This document shows, in pieces, positions 54,931 through 63,707 of a stretch of 64,000 bases of DNA. Within the stretch, counting starts at the first letter, position 1; each line of letters begins with the position of its first letter. Below the pieces are notes generated by a model. That model searched no databases. It was not told where the DNA came from and was given only the letters and a program-made list of their open reading frames with translations. The translations under genes were made by a program, and so were the position numbers. This DNA is from Roseovarius sp. TE539 (GTDB taxonomy: Bacteria; Pseudomonadota; Alphaproteobacteria; Rhodobacterales; Rhodobacteraceae), in assembly GCF_003298505.1 (NCBI RefSeq), contig NZ_QNGB01000016.1, forward strand, positions 1 through 64,000, written 5' to 3'.

Positions 54931-55704
54931 TCAACGTCCCTTGAATGCGGGCGGCCGCTTTTCTGAAAACGCTTTCGGCCCTTCCTCTGCATCCTCCGAG
55001 AACATCAGGAGCCGGTTGACAACCTGCTCCATCCGAAGGCCCGCCGACAGCGGCATCTCGCGCGCCCGCACGGCGAGTTCCTTGGCGGCCTGAGTTGCCA
55101 GCGGTGCGTTGCCGGCTATTCTGGCCGCCAGTTTCCGCGCCTCGTCCAGCAGCCGTTCAGCAGGCACCACACGGTTGACCAGCCCCCAGTGCGCGGCCGT
55201 CTCGGCATCCATGGATTCGCCGGTTAGCAGCATTTCCATGCCGATCGCGTACGGCACCTGCGACAGAACCCTCTGCGTGCCACCGTTTCCGGCGATCACG
55301 CCGCGCTTGACCTCCGCAAGCGAAAATGTGGCATGCGGCGCCGCGAGGCGAATATCGGTTCCGAGCAGCAAGGTCATGCCGCCGCCAAGGCAATAGCCGT
55401 TGACGGCGGCGATGACCGGCTTCCATACCTCAAGACCTCGGTTGAGAAGCTGGTCCTTCTGGGTCAGCCACATCTCTTCCAGACCCGGCGGCGCGCCAAC
55501 GAAGCTCTTGATGTCGGCACCGGTGGTAAAAGACCGTTCACCCGCGCCGGTGATGATGGCAACGCGGACCCCGTCATCGTCACGAACCCGTTTCCAGGCG
55601 TCGGACAGCCCGCTGTAATGCTCGGCATCCATTGCATTCAGCTTTTCGGGCCGATTGATGGTGATTGTGGCAACGCCAGCGTCGAGGGTGAAATCGACAG
55701 ACAC
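54931..55704 (-). CDS. Enoyl-CoA hydratase/isomerase (crotonase)
   Basis: 257 aa. Oxyanion-hole regions GAGERSFTTGADIKSF and GYCLGGGMTLLL. Both catalytic-type Glu are present (LAEVKRGVIAGNGGTQRV and AIGMEMLLTG). It ends GPKAFSEKRPPAFKGR. Separated by 3 bases from the acyl-CoA dehydrogenase upstream. It probably hydrates the enoyl-CoA that the dehydrogenase produces. Confidence 0.9.
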   Translation of the reverse strand: MSVDFTLDAGVATITINRPEKLNAMDAEHYSGLSDAWKRVRDDDGVRVAIITGAGERSFTTGADIKSFVGAPPGLEEMWLTQKDQLLNRGLEVWKPVIAAVNGYCLGGGMTLLLGTDIRLAAPHATFSLAEVKRGVIAGNGGTQRVLSQVPYAIGMEMLLTGESMDAETAAHWGLVNRVVPAERLLDEARKLAARIAGNAPLATQAAKELAVRAREMPLSAGLRMEQVVNRLLMFSEDAEEGPKAFSEKRPPAFKGR

Positions 55705-55707
55705 GTT

Positions 55708-56916
55708 TCAGCCTCCCTGTGCGCGGCGGTTGGGGCTGCCAAGGAGATCCCGTGCCACAACCATCCGGTGTACTTCCGATGGCCCTTCGCCGATTCGCTT
55801 GATCCGCATTTCGCGGTACCAGCGTTCGAGCGGCACTTCGCAAGCCACCCCCATACCGCCATGAATCTGCATGCAGCGATCCACGATGCGGCCGGCGGTC
55901 TCGGTTGCGAACACCTTGCAAATCGATGCGTCCACCTTGATGTCGCGCCCCATGTCCGCGCGCCACGCGGCCTGGTAGACGAGCAGCTTGGCCGCCCTGA
56001 GCTCGATTTCGCTGTCGGCGATCATCCACTGGATCGCCTGCTTGTCGGCCAGCGGGGACTTGAAGGCATAACGCTCCTTCGACCACTCGATCGCCATCCG
56101 CAGTGCCGCATCGGCGATACCGAGTGTCGCCGCGGCGTAAGGAACGCGACCATGAACCAACCAGGTCTCGGCCAGCTTGAAGCCCTCGCCCTCCTCGCCG
56201 ATCCGGTTCTCGGCAGGCACCCGGACATCGGTGAAAGACAATTCATACGGCGAATAGGAGCGGATCACGGGTATGGGCGTGAGCGTCAGGCCGGGGGTGT
56301 CGGTTTCGACAATGAACGCGGAGATGTTGCCGCGATCCTTTTCGGCCCCCGTGCGCGCGAAAACGACGCCCCACTTCGCCTGGCTGGCGCCGGAAATCCA
56401 CACCTTCGTACCGTTGAGCACGTAGTCGTCGCCGTCCCGAACCGCGCGCGTCTGGATGGAGCGCGCCGGATCCGAACCGCCAGAGGGTTCGGAAATTGCC
56501 ACGAAACATTTGTCGCCGCTTTCAACGACCGGGTCCGCGTATCTGCGAATCTGCTGCGGAGTGCCTTTGTAGATGATGTTGGGCGGATCAAAGCCGAAAG
56601 CGCCTCCAGCGGGTATGTATGCCCCCATGCGGCACTGAGAAGACTCTTCCGCTACGACACACTGGGCCAGGAGATTCAGCCCCGCACCACCGTGTTCTGC
56701 AGGTGTCTGGACATTCCACAGGCCAAGCGCTCTTGCTTCTTTCTGAAGCCGCTGCAGCACATCGGGCGGGAAAGTATAAGCGTCGTATTCCAGCTTCTCT
56801 TCTTCGGGCAAGACCCATTCCTTCATGAACCGCCGTGCGGTTTCACGCAGCATCTGGAACTCTTCCGGCATCTCCCAGGAACCAAGCGCCATGTCACCGC
56901 CAGCCAATTTGTCCAT
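55708..56916 (-). CDS. Acyl-CoA dehydrogenase
   Basis: 402 aa. Start ATG at 56916 with GAGAGG upstream. FAD loop [28 protein letters not shown], ending in IGEGPSEVHRMVVARDLL. First gene of the 16-gene minus-strand operon that reaches 41873, and divergent from the hyuA/hyuB genes. It opens the beta-oxidation part of the pathway. Confidence 0.9.
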   Translation of the reverse strand: MDKLAGGDMALGSWEMPEEFQMLRETARRFMKEWVLPEEEKLEYDAYTFPPDVLQRLQKEARALGLWNVQTPAEHGGAGLNLLAQCVVAEESSQCRMGAYIPAGGAFGFDPPNIIYKGTPQQIRRYADPVVESGDKCFVAISEPSGGSDPARSIQTRAVRDGDDYVLNGTKVWISGASQAKWGVVFARTGAEKDRGNISAFIVETDTPGLTLTPIPVIRSYSPYELSFTDVRVPAENRIGEEGEGFKLAETWLVHGRVPYAAATLGIADAALRMAIEWSKERYAFKSPLADKQAIQWMIADSEIELRAAKLLVYQAAWRADMGRDIKVDASICKVFATETAGRIVDRCMQIHGGMGVACEVPLERWYREMRIKRIGEGPSEVHRMVVARDLLGSPNRRAQGG

Positions 56917-57001
56917 ATGAAACGCCTCTCCTCGATTTCGCTCTCGGAAGTTGCACCCGTGTCACACCAAACATTGCGAACAAGGCTTCACCTGTCAATA
57001 A

Positions 57002-57012
57002 ATTATCTGACC
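57002..57012. promoter_or_regulatory. Putative GntR site A
   Basis: ATTATCTGACC in the AT-rich divergent promoter region between the CoA operon and hyuA. It is one of two direct copies 26 bases apart, and matches sites near the GntR gene. Confidence 0.4.
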
Positions 57013-57027
57013 TTTTCATTTTATTTA

Positions 57028-57038
57028 TTTATCAGACC
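57028..57038. promoter_or_regulatory. Putative GntR site B
   Basis: TTTATCAGACC, second copy in the divergent region. It shares eight or nine of eleven positions with site A and with the sites at 62421 and 63652. Confidence 0.4.
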
Positions 57039-57220
57039 ATTCTTCTTGACCCGAAATTCTCACGCTGATTAATGTTGGCGGCGTGGTAACTGGAAAGGAG
57101 CTGGTGCCGCCGTGGCAGCGGCGGCATGCCGGATGTGGCAAAGCCAATTTTGACATGGCAGCGACTGACCGGAGGGCCCGCACCCGATCACGCGCGAGAC
57201 GTATGAAAGAGGAGACGGAT

Positions 57221-59242
57221 GTGTCAGACGTTGTTGGAATCGATGTCGGGGGAACCTTTACCGATCTCTTCTATTCGCGGGATGGTATTCACGCCGAACG
57301 CATCTGCAAGGTCCCGTCAACGCCGCACGATCCTTCGGTCGGCCTGCTAGACGCCCTGAATGCGGCGGAAGTTCCCGCGAAGGATCTGGATCTCATACTG
57401 CACGGCACCACGATCGCGACGAATGCGGTGATCGAGCGGGTAGGCGCGAAATGCGGCCTGGTCACAACAAAAGGGTTTCGCGACGTTCTCGAACTCGGCC
57501 GCCGGGACCGGCCGGATTTCTACGGATTGACCGGCAAGCAGAATCCGCTGATTCCCCGCAACCTGAGGCTGGAGGTTGACGAGCGGACCACCTTCAACGG
57601 CGAGGTCGTGCGAGATGTCGACAAGGCCGAGGTGGCGGCGCTGGCTGAAATTCTGAAAGCCGAGGATGTCGGCGCCATTGTCGTGTCCTTTCTTCACTCC
57701 TACGCAAACCCTGCCAACGAGGATCGGGTCGCCGAACTTCTGCGGCTGTTCAACCCGGAATGGGAGATCGTGACCTCGGCCTCGATCAATCGCGAGTATT
57801 ACGAGTTCGAACGCACCAGCACGGCGACAATCCAGGCTTTCCTGCAACCGCTCATCAAAGGCTATTCGGAAAAACTACTCAAGCGGCTTTCCGATTGGGG
57901 GTTCGATCGCCAGACCCTCGTGATGCAGTCGAACGGCGGCCTGGTTCCGGCCTCGCATCTGGGTCAGCATGCAGCGCAGATCGTCCGGTCCGGTCCGGCG
58001 GCCGGCGTGACCGCGGCCGCGAGGATCGCCTCCGAGGCGGGATTCGACCGGGCCATCACCGGCGACATGGGCGGCACAAGCTACGACGTGGCCGTCGTCA
58101 TTGACGGAGAACCCGAGATTACGCCGGCAACGAACCTGGATTTCCGCCTGCCGCTGCGCGTATCGATGATCAACGTGCATACGATCGGCGCCGGCGGCGG
58201 CTCCATCGCCAATGTCGATCGCGCGGGCATCCTCACGGTCGGTCCGCGCTCCGCCCGGGCACGACCCGGTCCTGTCTGCTTCGGCTTCGGTGGCACCGAG
58301 CCCACGGTGACGGACGCAAATGTCGTGCTGGCGCGGATAAATGCGCATGATCCGATCGGGCTCACGGACCTCGACCAACTCGATGTCGACGCCGCGCGCA
58401 CCGCGATCGGCAAGCTTGGCGACAAACTGGGGCTGTCTGTGGAAGAAACAGCCGAGGCCATACTGGCGATCGTCAACCAGAACATGGCGGGGCGCACACG
58501 GCTCCTGTCGATCGAGAGAGGATACGACCCAAGGGATTTCGCCCTTGTGATCTTCGGCGGCGCAGGGCCTTTGCACGGGGCCGCAATCATCCGCGAGGTC
58601 GGCATAAAGACAATGATCGTTCCGCCTGCCCCCGGCGTGCTCTGTGCCATGGGATGCGTTGTTGCGGATGTGCGCTATGACGTCTCGCAAACCGTGGCCC
58701 GTGCAACATCGGACATCGAAACCGGCGAGCTCGACGACCGGATGAACGAGCAGGAGTTGGAAGGCCGCCGAAAGCTGGAGGAGAGCGGGGTTGCCGTGAA
58801 GACGACCCTGGTGCGTCACTACGCCGAGATGGCGTACCGGGGCCAGATTCATGCGTTGCGCGTCGCGATCGAAAAGGGCTGGGACACCAACCGTATCGAC
58901 GCCGCCTTCGATGAGGCCTATCGGGCCGAGTACGGCAACACGCTCGGGGAAATTTCCACCACTATCGTCAGCCTTCGCACGGTTGTCGAGGGACAGCGCG
59001 AGCACGAGAAACGCACCCTCCCCGAGCCGGCGCGGTTGCCGCCGCCCGCGCCATACGACCGCCGACAGGTCCATTTCACGAAATGGTGGGACACGCCCAT
59101 CTACAAGCGCGATACATTGTACCCGGGCACCGTGATCGAAGGTCCCTGCATCGTCGAGCAGCCCGACACGACGATTATCATCGAGCCGGGCATGTCCGGC
59201 CGGATCGACGCATTTGAAAACATTCTGGTGGAGGTCGCCTGA
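57221..59242 (+). CDS. Hydantoinase/oxoprolinase subunit A
   Basis: 673 aa. ATP-binding actin-like N-terminus VVGIDVGGTFTDLFYSRDG, then DLILHGTTIATNAVIE, AITGDMGGTSYDVAVVIDG and IVEQPDTTIIIEPG near the C-terminus. The family includes N-methylhydantoinase, 5-oxoprolinase and acetone/acetophenone carboxylases. The chosen start is GTG at 57221, with AGAGGAG about 7 bases upstream; an ATG at 57203 is possible. Overlaps the B subunit as TGATG. Confidence 0.9.
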   Translation: MSDVVGIDVGGTFTDLFYSRDGIHAERICKVPSTPHDPSVGLLDALNAAEVPAKDLDLILHGTTIATNAVIERVGAKCGLVTTKGFRDVLELGRRDRPDFYGLTGKQNPLIPRNLRLEVDERTTFNGEVVRDVDKAEVAALAEILKAEDVGAIVVSFLHSYANPANEDRVAELLRLFNPEWEIVTSASINREYYEFERTSTATIQAFLQPLIKGYSEKLLKRLSDWGFDRQTLVMQSNGGLVPASHLGQHAAQIVRSGPAAGVTAAARIASEAGFDRAITGDMGGTSYDVAVVIDGEPEITPATNLDFRLPLRVSMINVHTIGAGGGSIANVDRAGILTVGPRSARARPGPVCFGFGGTEPTVTDANVVLARINAHDPIGLTDLDQLDVDAARTAIGKLGDKLGLSVEETAEAILAIVNQNMAGRTRLLSIERGYDPRDFALVIFGGAGPLHGAAIIREVGIKTMIVPPAPGVLCAMGCVVADVRYDVSQTVARATSDIETGELDDRMNEQELEGRRKLEESGVAVKTTLVRHYAEMAYRGQIHALRVAIEKGWDTNRIDAAFDEAYRAEYGNTLGEISTTIVSLRTVVEGQREHEKRTLPEPARLPPPAPYDRRQVHFTKWWDTPIYKRDTLYPGTVIEGPCIVEQPDTTIIIEPGMSGRIDAFENILVEVA

Positions 59243-60990
59243 TGGATCCCGTCACACTTGCCGTCGTACGCGGAGCGATGGAACAGATCGCCGACGAAAT
59301 GGACCTCCACCTGATCCACGCCGCCATCTCACCGATCATCTCTGAAACCAACGATTGCGCACATGGCATCTTCCTGCCGAATAGTGGCGAGACCATCGCG
59401 CAAGGGCGGTTCGGCCTGCCTGTATTCCTGGCCAACATGCAGTTCACGGTTCAGAACCTGATCACCCATGTCGAAGGCAAAGGCGGGTTCAAACCCGGAG
59501 ACGTATGGATCCTGAACGATCCGTACCGGTGCGGCACACACCTGCAAGACGTGGTTCTTGTCGCGCCGCATTTCGTCAACGGCGAACTCTTTGCGCTTCT
59601 GGCGAGCACCGGTCACTGGATGGATATCGGCGGCAGTGTTCCCGGCGGCTGGGCCCCGGCAGCACTGGATATCCATACCGAGGGCATAATCATCCCACCT
59701 GTCCGACTCTATCACGAAGGCCAGCTCAACGAAGGGCTTGTCTCGATGTTTACCGGCAATGTCCGACTTCCGACCCAGATCGAGGGCGACCTCTTCGCGA
59801 TGTCCAATGTCTTTCATGTCGGCCGGCGCGGGCTGGATGCTCTGGTGCAGCGCTACGGCAAGGACATGCTGGGCGAATGCATCAGCGAATTGAACGACCG
59901 TTCCGAACAGCAGATGCGGAGCTACATCAGCGAAATCCCGAATGGCGTCTACCACGCCGAGGATTTCATGGACAATGACGGCATCGTCGACTCCCCGATC
60001 AAGATCGCGCTGAAACTCACGGTGGAAGACAGCTCTCTGCATTTCGATTTCACCGGCAGCGATCCGGCGGCGCGCGGCCCGCTGAACCTCGCCCGCTCGA
60101 CCACGCAATCGACCTGCTTCATCGCGCTCAAGCACATATTCGCGGACGTGCCCGTCAACGGCGGCGCCTTCCGCCCTACCAGTTTCGACATCACCGAAGG
60201 CTCGGTCATCTCGGCCGCCTACCCCTCACCGGTCTCGGGCTACCTTGAACCCATCGGCAGGGTCTTCGATACTGTCATCGGCGCGTTGGCCCAGGCGATC
60301 CCGGACCGAACGCCCGCACCGGCCTTCGGCACCGTGGGCGTGGTGACGGCCGGCGGCAAACACCCGGATACCGATGATTACTTCGTCGCGGTTTTCCCCT
60401 ATCCCGGCGGTTATGGCGGCCATTCGAAAGGCGACGGCCTGGTCCACGGAACCCCACCCGTTTCAATGGCAAACTTCATGTCCATCGAAGCGTCCGAACA
60501 CCGCTACCCCCTTGAATTCGAAGAGTTCGCCCTCCGAGAAGATTCCGGCGGGCCGGGGCGCTTCCGCGGCGGCTGCGGCACGCAATACCGGTTCCGGGCG
60601 TTGTCGGAGTTTGTCATCTCGGTTCTGGGCGACCGGCAGGATCACCGGCCATTCGGCATTGCAGGCGGCGGGCCGGCCGCGCCTAGCGTCGTCCGGCTCG
60701 GACTCGGCGGTGAGGAAAAGATACCGCCGATGCGCTCCAAGCTCGAAAAGCAGAAGCTGATGCCAGGGGACTCGCTCTTCGCGGCAACCCCCGGTGGTGG
60801 CGGGTTCGGCGACCCGAACGATCGCCCCTTCGATGCCATTCAAGAGGATCTCGACCTCGGCTACATCTCGCGTGAAACGGCTGAATCTTCATATGGCGTG
60901 GTAGTGTGCGAAGAAAGGCATGCCGGGCGGAAACGCCTTGTCATCGATGTCGACGCAAGCAAGGTAAAACGGCGCAAGACCTGTGCCTGA
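59242..60990 (+). CDS. Hydantoinase/oxoprolinase subunit B
   Basis: 582 aa. Typical start MDPVTLAVVRGAMEQIADEMDLHLIHAAISPI, DCAHGIF, then the motif NDPYRCGTHLQD, where family members usually have Gly in place of Cys. TGSDPAARGPLN, GYLEPIGRVFDTVIGAL and RGGCGTQYRF are also present. Works as a complex with the A subunit in ATP-dependent opening or carboxylation of a ring or ketone. It is convergent with the second CaiB gene. Confidence 0.9.
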   Translation: MDPVTLAVVRGAMEQIADEMDLHLIHAAISPIISETNDCAHGIFLPNSGETIAQGRFGLPVFLANMQFTVQNLITHVEGKGGFKPGDVWILNDPYRCGTHLQDVVLVAPHFVNGELFALLASTGHWMDIGGSVPGGWAPAALDIHTEGIIIPPVRLYHEGQLNEGLVSMFTGNVRLPTQIEGDLFAMSNVFHVGRRGLDALVQRYGKDMLGECISELNDRSEQQMRSYISEIPNGVYHAEDFMDNDGIVDSPIKIALKLTVEDSSLHFDFTGSDPAARGPLNLARSTTQSTCFIALKHIFADVPVNGGAFRPTSFDITEGSVISAAYPSPVSGYLEPIGRVFDTVIGALAQAIPDRTPAPAFGTVGVVTAGGKHPDTDDYFVAVFPYPGGYGGHSKGDGLVHGTPPVSMANFMSIEASEHRYPLEFEEFALREDSGGPGRFRGGCGTQYRFRALSEFVISVLGDRQDHRPFGIAGGGPAAPSVVRLGLGGEEKIPPMRSKLEKQKLMPGDSLFAATPGGGGFGDPNDRPFDAIQEDLDLGYISRETAESSYGVVVCEERHAGRKRLVIDVDASKVKRRKTCA

Positions 60991-61104
60991 GGCCGCTTCC
61001 GAAACGCCGGCCCCAAGGTGCGCTCATGTCACGGCCTCCTGACCGATCGGGTGGGCATTTTTCCATAATCCAACCCATTTGCCAACGGTGGCTGGCAGCA
61101 ACCT

Positions 61105-62406
61105 TCAGTCTGTCTTTTGCGGCGCATCGAATGCACCACTCTCGGATAGCGCGTCGAGGCGTGCGGCGTCGTAACCCAACATCCCCTTGAGGACGGTTTC
61201 CGCGTCCGCATTCAGGCGCGGAGCGGGGACCGGTTCGGCGACTGGAGTTTCCGAGAACCGAAAGGGCGAGGCGATGTTGGGCACCTCGCCGCCTTCGTCA
61301 CGGGCGATCCTTGTCACCAGGGATCGTTCCCGGGCGAGCGGCGCATCCAGCGCCTCTCCCACTGTCCGCACCGCCCCAATCGGCACCCGGCCCTCGAAGG
61401 CCTTTCTTAACCAGTGATCCCGTGGGCGGGACAGGAAGATTTCCGCGATCAACCCCATCAGCGCGTCGCGGTTACGATTGCGCGCGCGGTTGTCGGCATA
61501 GTCCGGGTGCTCGACCAGGTCCGGACGGTCGAGCACGTGCTCGGCAAGCGCCACCCATGATCGCTGGGAGCCGCAACTTACATAGATCGCGCCGCCTTCC
61601 GCGGTCTCGAACATTCCGATCGGCGTGGCAACCGGCGCCGTATTGCCCTGGCGCACGGGATCTTCTCCACTGGCAAGGTAATTCATCGGTTGGTACCCCA
61701 GCAGCGTGACCGCCGTGTCGAACATCGAAACCTCGACATATTGTCCGACGCCCAGCCGTTCCCGTGCCACCAGTGCGCCAAGGACGGCCGATGTCGCGTT
61801 CATTGAGGTCGCTATGTCGACAACCGGGCTTCCGGTTCGCATCGGAAGCCTGTCGGGCTCGCCGGTGAGCGATGCAAACCCGCTTTCGGCCTGAAAAACC
61901 GAGTCGAAGCCGGGCTGACCCGCATAACTGCTATCGGATCCGTACGCCGTGATCGCACAATAGATCAGGTCGGGCCGAACCGCCTTGAGGCTGTCATAAT
62001 CCAGCCCGAGGCGTGACATGACCCCGGGCGAGAAATTCTCGACAATCACATCGGCCGCGGCGACAAGGTCCATCACCACAGAAACGCCGCCTTGGCTCGC
62101 CAGGTTGAGGCAGAGGCTTTTCTTGTTACGATTTAGCCCGATGAAATACGGCGCCTCACCATCCACGTCCGGCGGCTGGAAACTTCGCGTTTCGTCGCCC
62201 GTTCCAACCGCTTCTATCTTGATGACCTCGGCGCCCATATCCGCAAGCGTTTGCGTGCACCAGGGTCCGGCAAGATAACGGGTGAAATCCAGGATGCGCA
62301 GCCCGGCAAGCGCCAGTGGCGCCCCAGAGGGGCGCGGCGTGTGGAATGGAAATGACTTGTATGGCGGTTGTTCCGGCATGGCCTCGCCCTGTGTTCCGTT
62401 CAACAT
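61105..62406 (-). CDS. CaiB/BaiF family III CoA-transferase
   Basis: 433 aa, second CoA-transferase of the region. Motifs LAGLRILDFTRYLAGPWCTQTLADMGAEVIKIE, FIGLNRNKKSLCLNL, VENFSPGVMSRLGLDYD; catalytic Asp probably in GSPVVDIATSMNATS. Start ATG at 62406 (an alternative ATG lies at 62379). Monocistronic and divergent from the GntR gene, whose operator-like site lies directly upstream. Confidence 0.9.
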   Translation of the reverse strand: MLNGTQGEAMPEQPPYKSFPFHTPRPSGAPLALAGLRILDFTRYLAGPWCTQTLADMGAEVIKIEAVGTGDETRSFQPPDVDGEAPYFIGLNRNKKSLCLNLASQGGVSVVMDLVAAADVIVENFSPGVMSRLGLDYDSLKAVRPDLIYCAITAYGSDSSYAGQPGFDSVFQAESGFASLTGEPDRLPMRTGSPVVDIATSMNATSAVLGALVARERLGVGQYVEVSMFDTAVTLLGYQPMNYLASGEDPVRQGNTAPVATPIGMFETAEGGAIYVSCGSQRSWVALAEHVLDRPDLVEHPDYADNRARNRNRDALMGLIAEIFLSRPRDHWLRKAFEGRVPIGAVRTVGEALDAPLARERSLVTRIARDEGGEVPNIASPFRFSETPVAEPVPAPRLNADAETVLKGMLGYDAARLDALSESGAFDAPQKTD

Positions 62407-62420
62407 GCGTCCCGCTTTTT

Positions 62421-62431
62421 GGTCTAATCAT
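62421..62431. promoter_or_regulatory. Putative GntR site C
   Basis: Reverse complement reads ATGATTAGACC. It is 15 bases upstream of the CaiB ATG (62406) in the GntR/CaiB divergent region. The 195-base region is AT-rich. Confidence 0.4.
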
Positions 62432-62601
62432 ATTACTTTAAATTTGACAACGGAACAGACATTGTTTTTGCTGGTGGCATTGAGGTGTCGCTGCACGATA
62501 CGTGAATATTGAATTCTGACAGAAATTTCTGTTTATCGCAGCGCATGTCCAGAGGGTGCAACGGCATCGGTATGCCGCAAGGACGAAAGGCGAACGCAGC
62601 C

Positions 62602-63348
62602 ATGAACAGCAAACTCGGTTCGGATCTTGGCGACGCGGTAGGCATCGCGCCGATCTCGGTGCCGAAAGCCTCGGACATCCTCGCCGACCGATTGCGCGAT
62701 CTTATCCTGAGCGGATCGGTCAAACCCGGTGAGTCCCTGCCCTCGGAGCGCGATCTTGTATCAACCTCCGGCCTGAGCCGATCCTCGGTGCGTGACGCGT
62801 TGCGGATTCTCGAGGTGGAGGGCCTTATCGCGACGCGGCCCGGCCGCTCCGGTGGATCGATCGTTCAACGCCCGGACAGGCAATCGGTCGCCCGCCCAAT
62901 GGAGCTTTTCGTCAAGAGCCACGAAATTCACCTGGAGTCCCTTCTTGACTGCCGTCTCGCGGTCGAGCCGTTTCTGGCAGCACGGGCCGCGACACACCAC
63001 ACCGACGAAGAGCTTGCGGACATCCGCAGAATTCACGAGAAGTTCCTCGCGACCACGGACAACCTTGCGGAATACAAGAAACTGAACCTCGAATGGCACC
63101 TTGCGATCGCGCGCTCGAGCCACAATGAGCTTCTGATCGCACTGATGGAAGCCATCTCGCACCCCATCCACGAAGCCGCCGGCTATCGCGAGGTGACAAC
63201 CGAACAGATCAGGGCCGAAGCGAAGAAGGCTCATTGCGCCATTCTCGAAGCCATCGAGGAACGGAACCCGGAACTTGCGCATAACCGCATGGCAAAGCAC
63301 CTTGGCGCCTACATGGACGTTGCGCGGACGATTCCGAACAGCGAATAG
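62602..63348 (+). CDS. GntR-family (FadR/FCD) transcriptional regulator
   Basis: 248 aa. N-terminal winged helix (ILADRLRDLILSGSVKPGESLPSERDLV, with the recognition helix in SRSSVRDALRILEVEGL). C-terminal all-helical FCD domain (RLAVEPFLAARAA, LNLEWHLAIARSSHNELLIALM, KAHCAILEAIEERNPELAHNRM) with metal/ligand His residues. FCD members bind acidic metabolites or acyl-CoA. Likely controls the divergent CaiB gene and perhaps the HyuA/CoA operon. Start ATG 62602. Confidence 0.9.
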   Translation: MNSKLGSDLGDAVGIAPISVPKASDILADRLRDLILSGSVKPGESLPSERDLVSTSGLSRSSVRDALRILEVEGLIATRPGRSGGSIVQRPDRQSVARPMELFVKSHEIHLESLLDCRLAVEPFLAARAATHHTDEELADIRRIHEKFLATTDNLAEYKKLNLEWHLAIARSSHNELLIALMEAISHPIHEAAGYREVTTEQIRAEAKKAHCAILEAIEERNPELAHNRMAKHLGAYMDVARTIPNSE

Positions 63349-63651
63349 ACCGATCGGCCGGCCCGTCTGACTGGCATTTGACACCAAATTCCGAACGGAA
63401 ACAAAGAAACTCGAGTGTCTTACCCCTTTTCCGGGGAACAAGTTGTCGAGCATCCATGCACCATAAGGCCCGGCTCGAACCGCGGGGTACGCCGCTCAGT
63501 GAAGGCGGCCACACCTTCCGTACTGCCGGGATGCGGCAGCCGGCCTGCCCTCGATTGTCCGTAAAGCCATGGTGCGCCTCTCTTTGCAGTTTTCCGGGAA
63601 CCACACCGGGCCCACGCAAGCGGTCAATGTTTTAATGATTGACTAATTTTA
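63349..63651. other. 303-base gap with no intact gene
   Basis: The region between the GntR stop and the next operator-like site contains a decayed crotonase C-terminus on the minus strand (next entry). The upstream half is otherwise unremarkable. Confidence 0.45.
63420..63527 (-). pseudogene. Relic of an enoyl-CoA hydratase C-terminus
   Basis: One minus-strand frame reads GSTEGVAAFTERRTPRFEPG and ends 15 residues later at a TAA (63420-63422). The EGVAAF-E-RR-PRF pattern is the usual end of a crotonase (compare EGMAAFLEKRKPRF at 43.85 kb). No upstream crotonase sequence remains in this frame. It may be debris of a crotonase gene lost from the cluster. The match is short and could be chance. 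Confidence 0.4.
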
Positions 63652-63662
63652 ATTATCGAACC
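63652..63662. promoter_or_regulatory. Putative GntR site D
   Basis: ATTATCGAACC, 45 bases before the GTG of the partial kinase gene. It matches site A at nine of eleven positions. A similar ATGATTGAC lies just upstream. Confidence 0.38.
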
Positions 63663-63707
63663 TATTGTTGAGCCAATTTTCTTCAGCAGAAACGAAAGGC
63701 CTGCAGA

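Noticed and set aside
55333-57072. Plus-strand frame of 579 codons opposite the acyl-CoA dehydrogenase
   Set aside because: Antisense shadow caused by high-GC codon bias; the dehydrogenase on the minus strand has complete motifs.
57875-59074. Minus-strand frame opposite hyuA
   Set aside because: HyuA is complete and typical on the plus strand; the antisense frame has no protein features.
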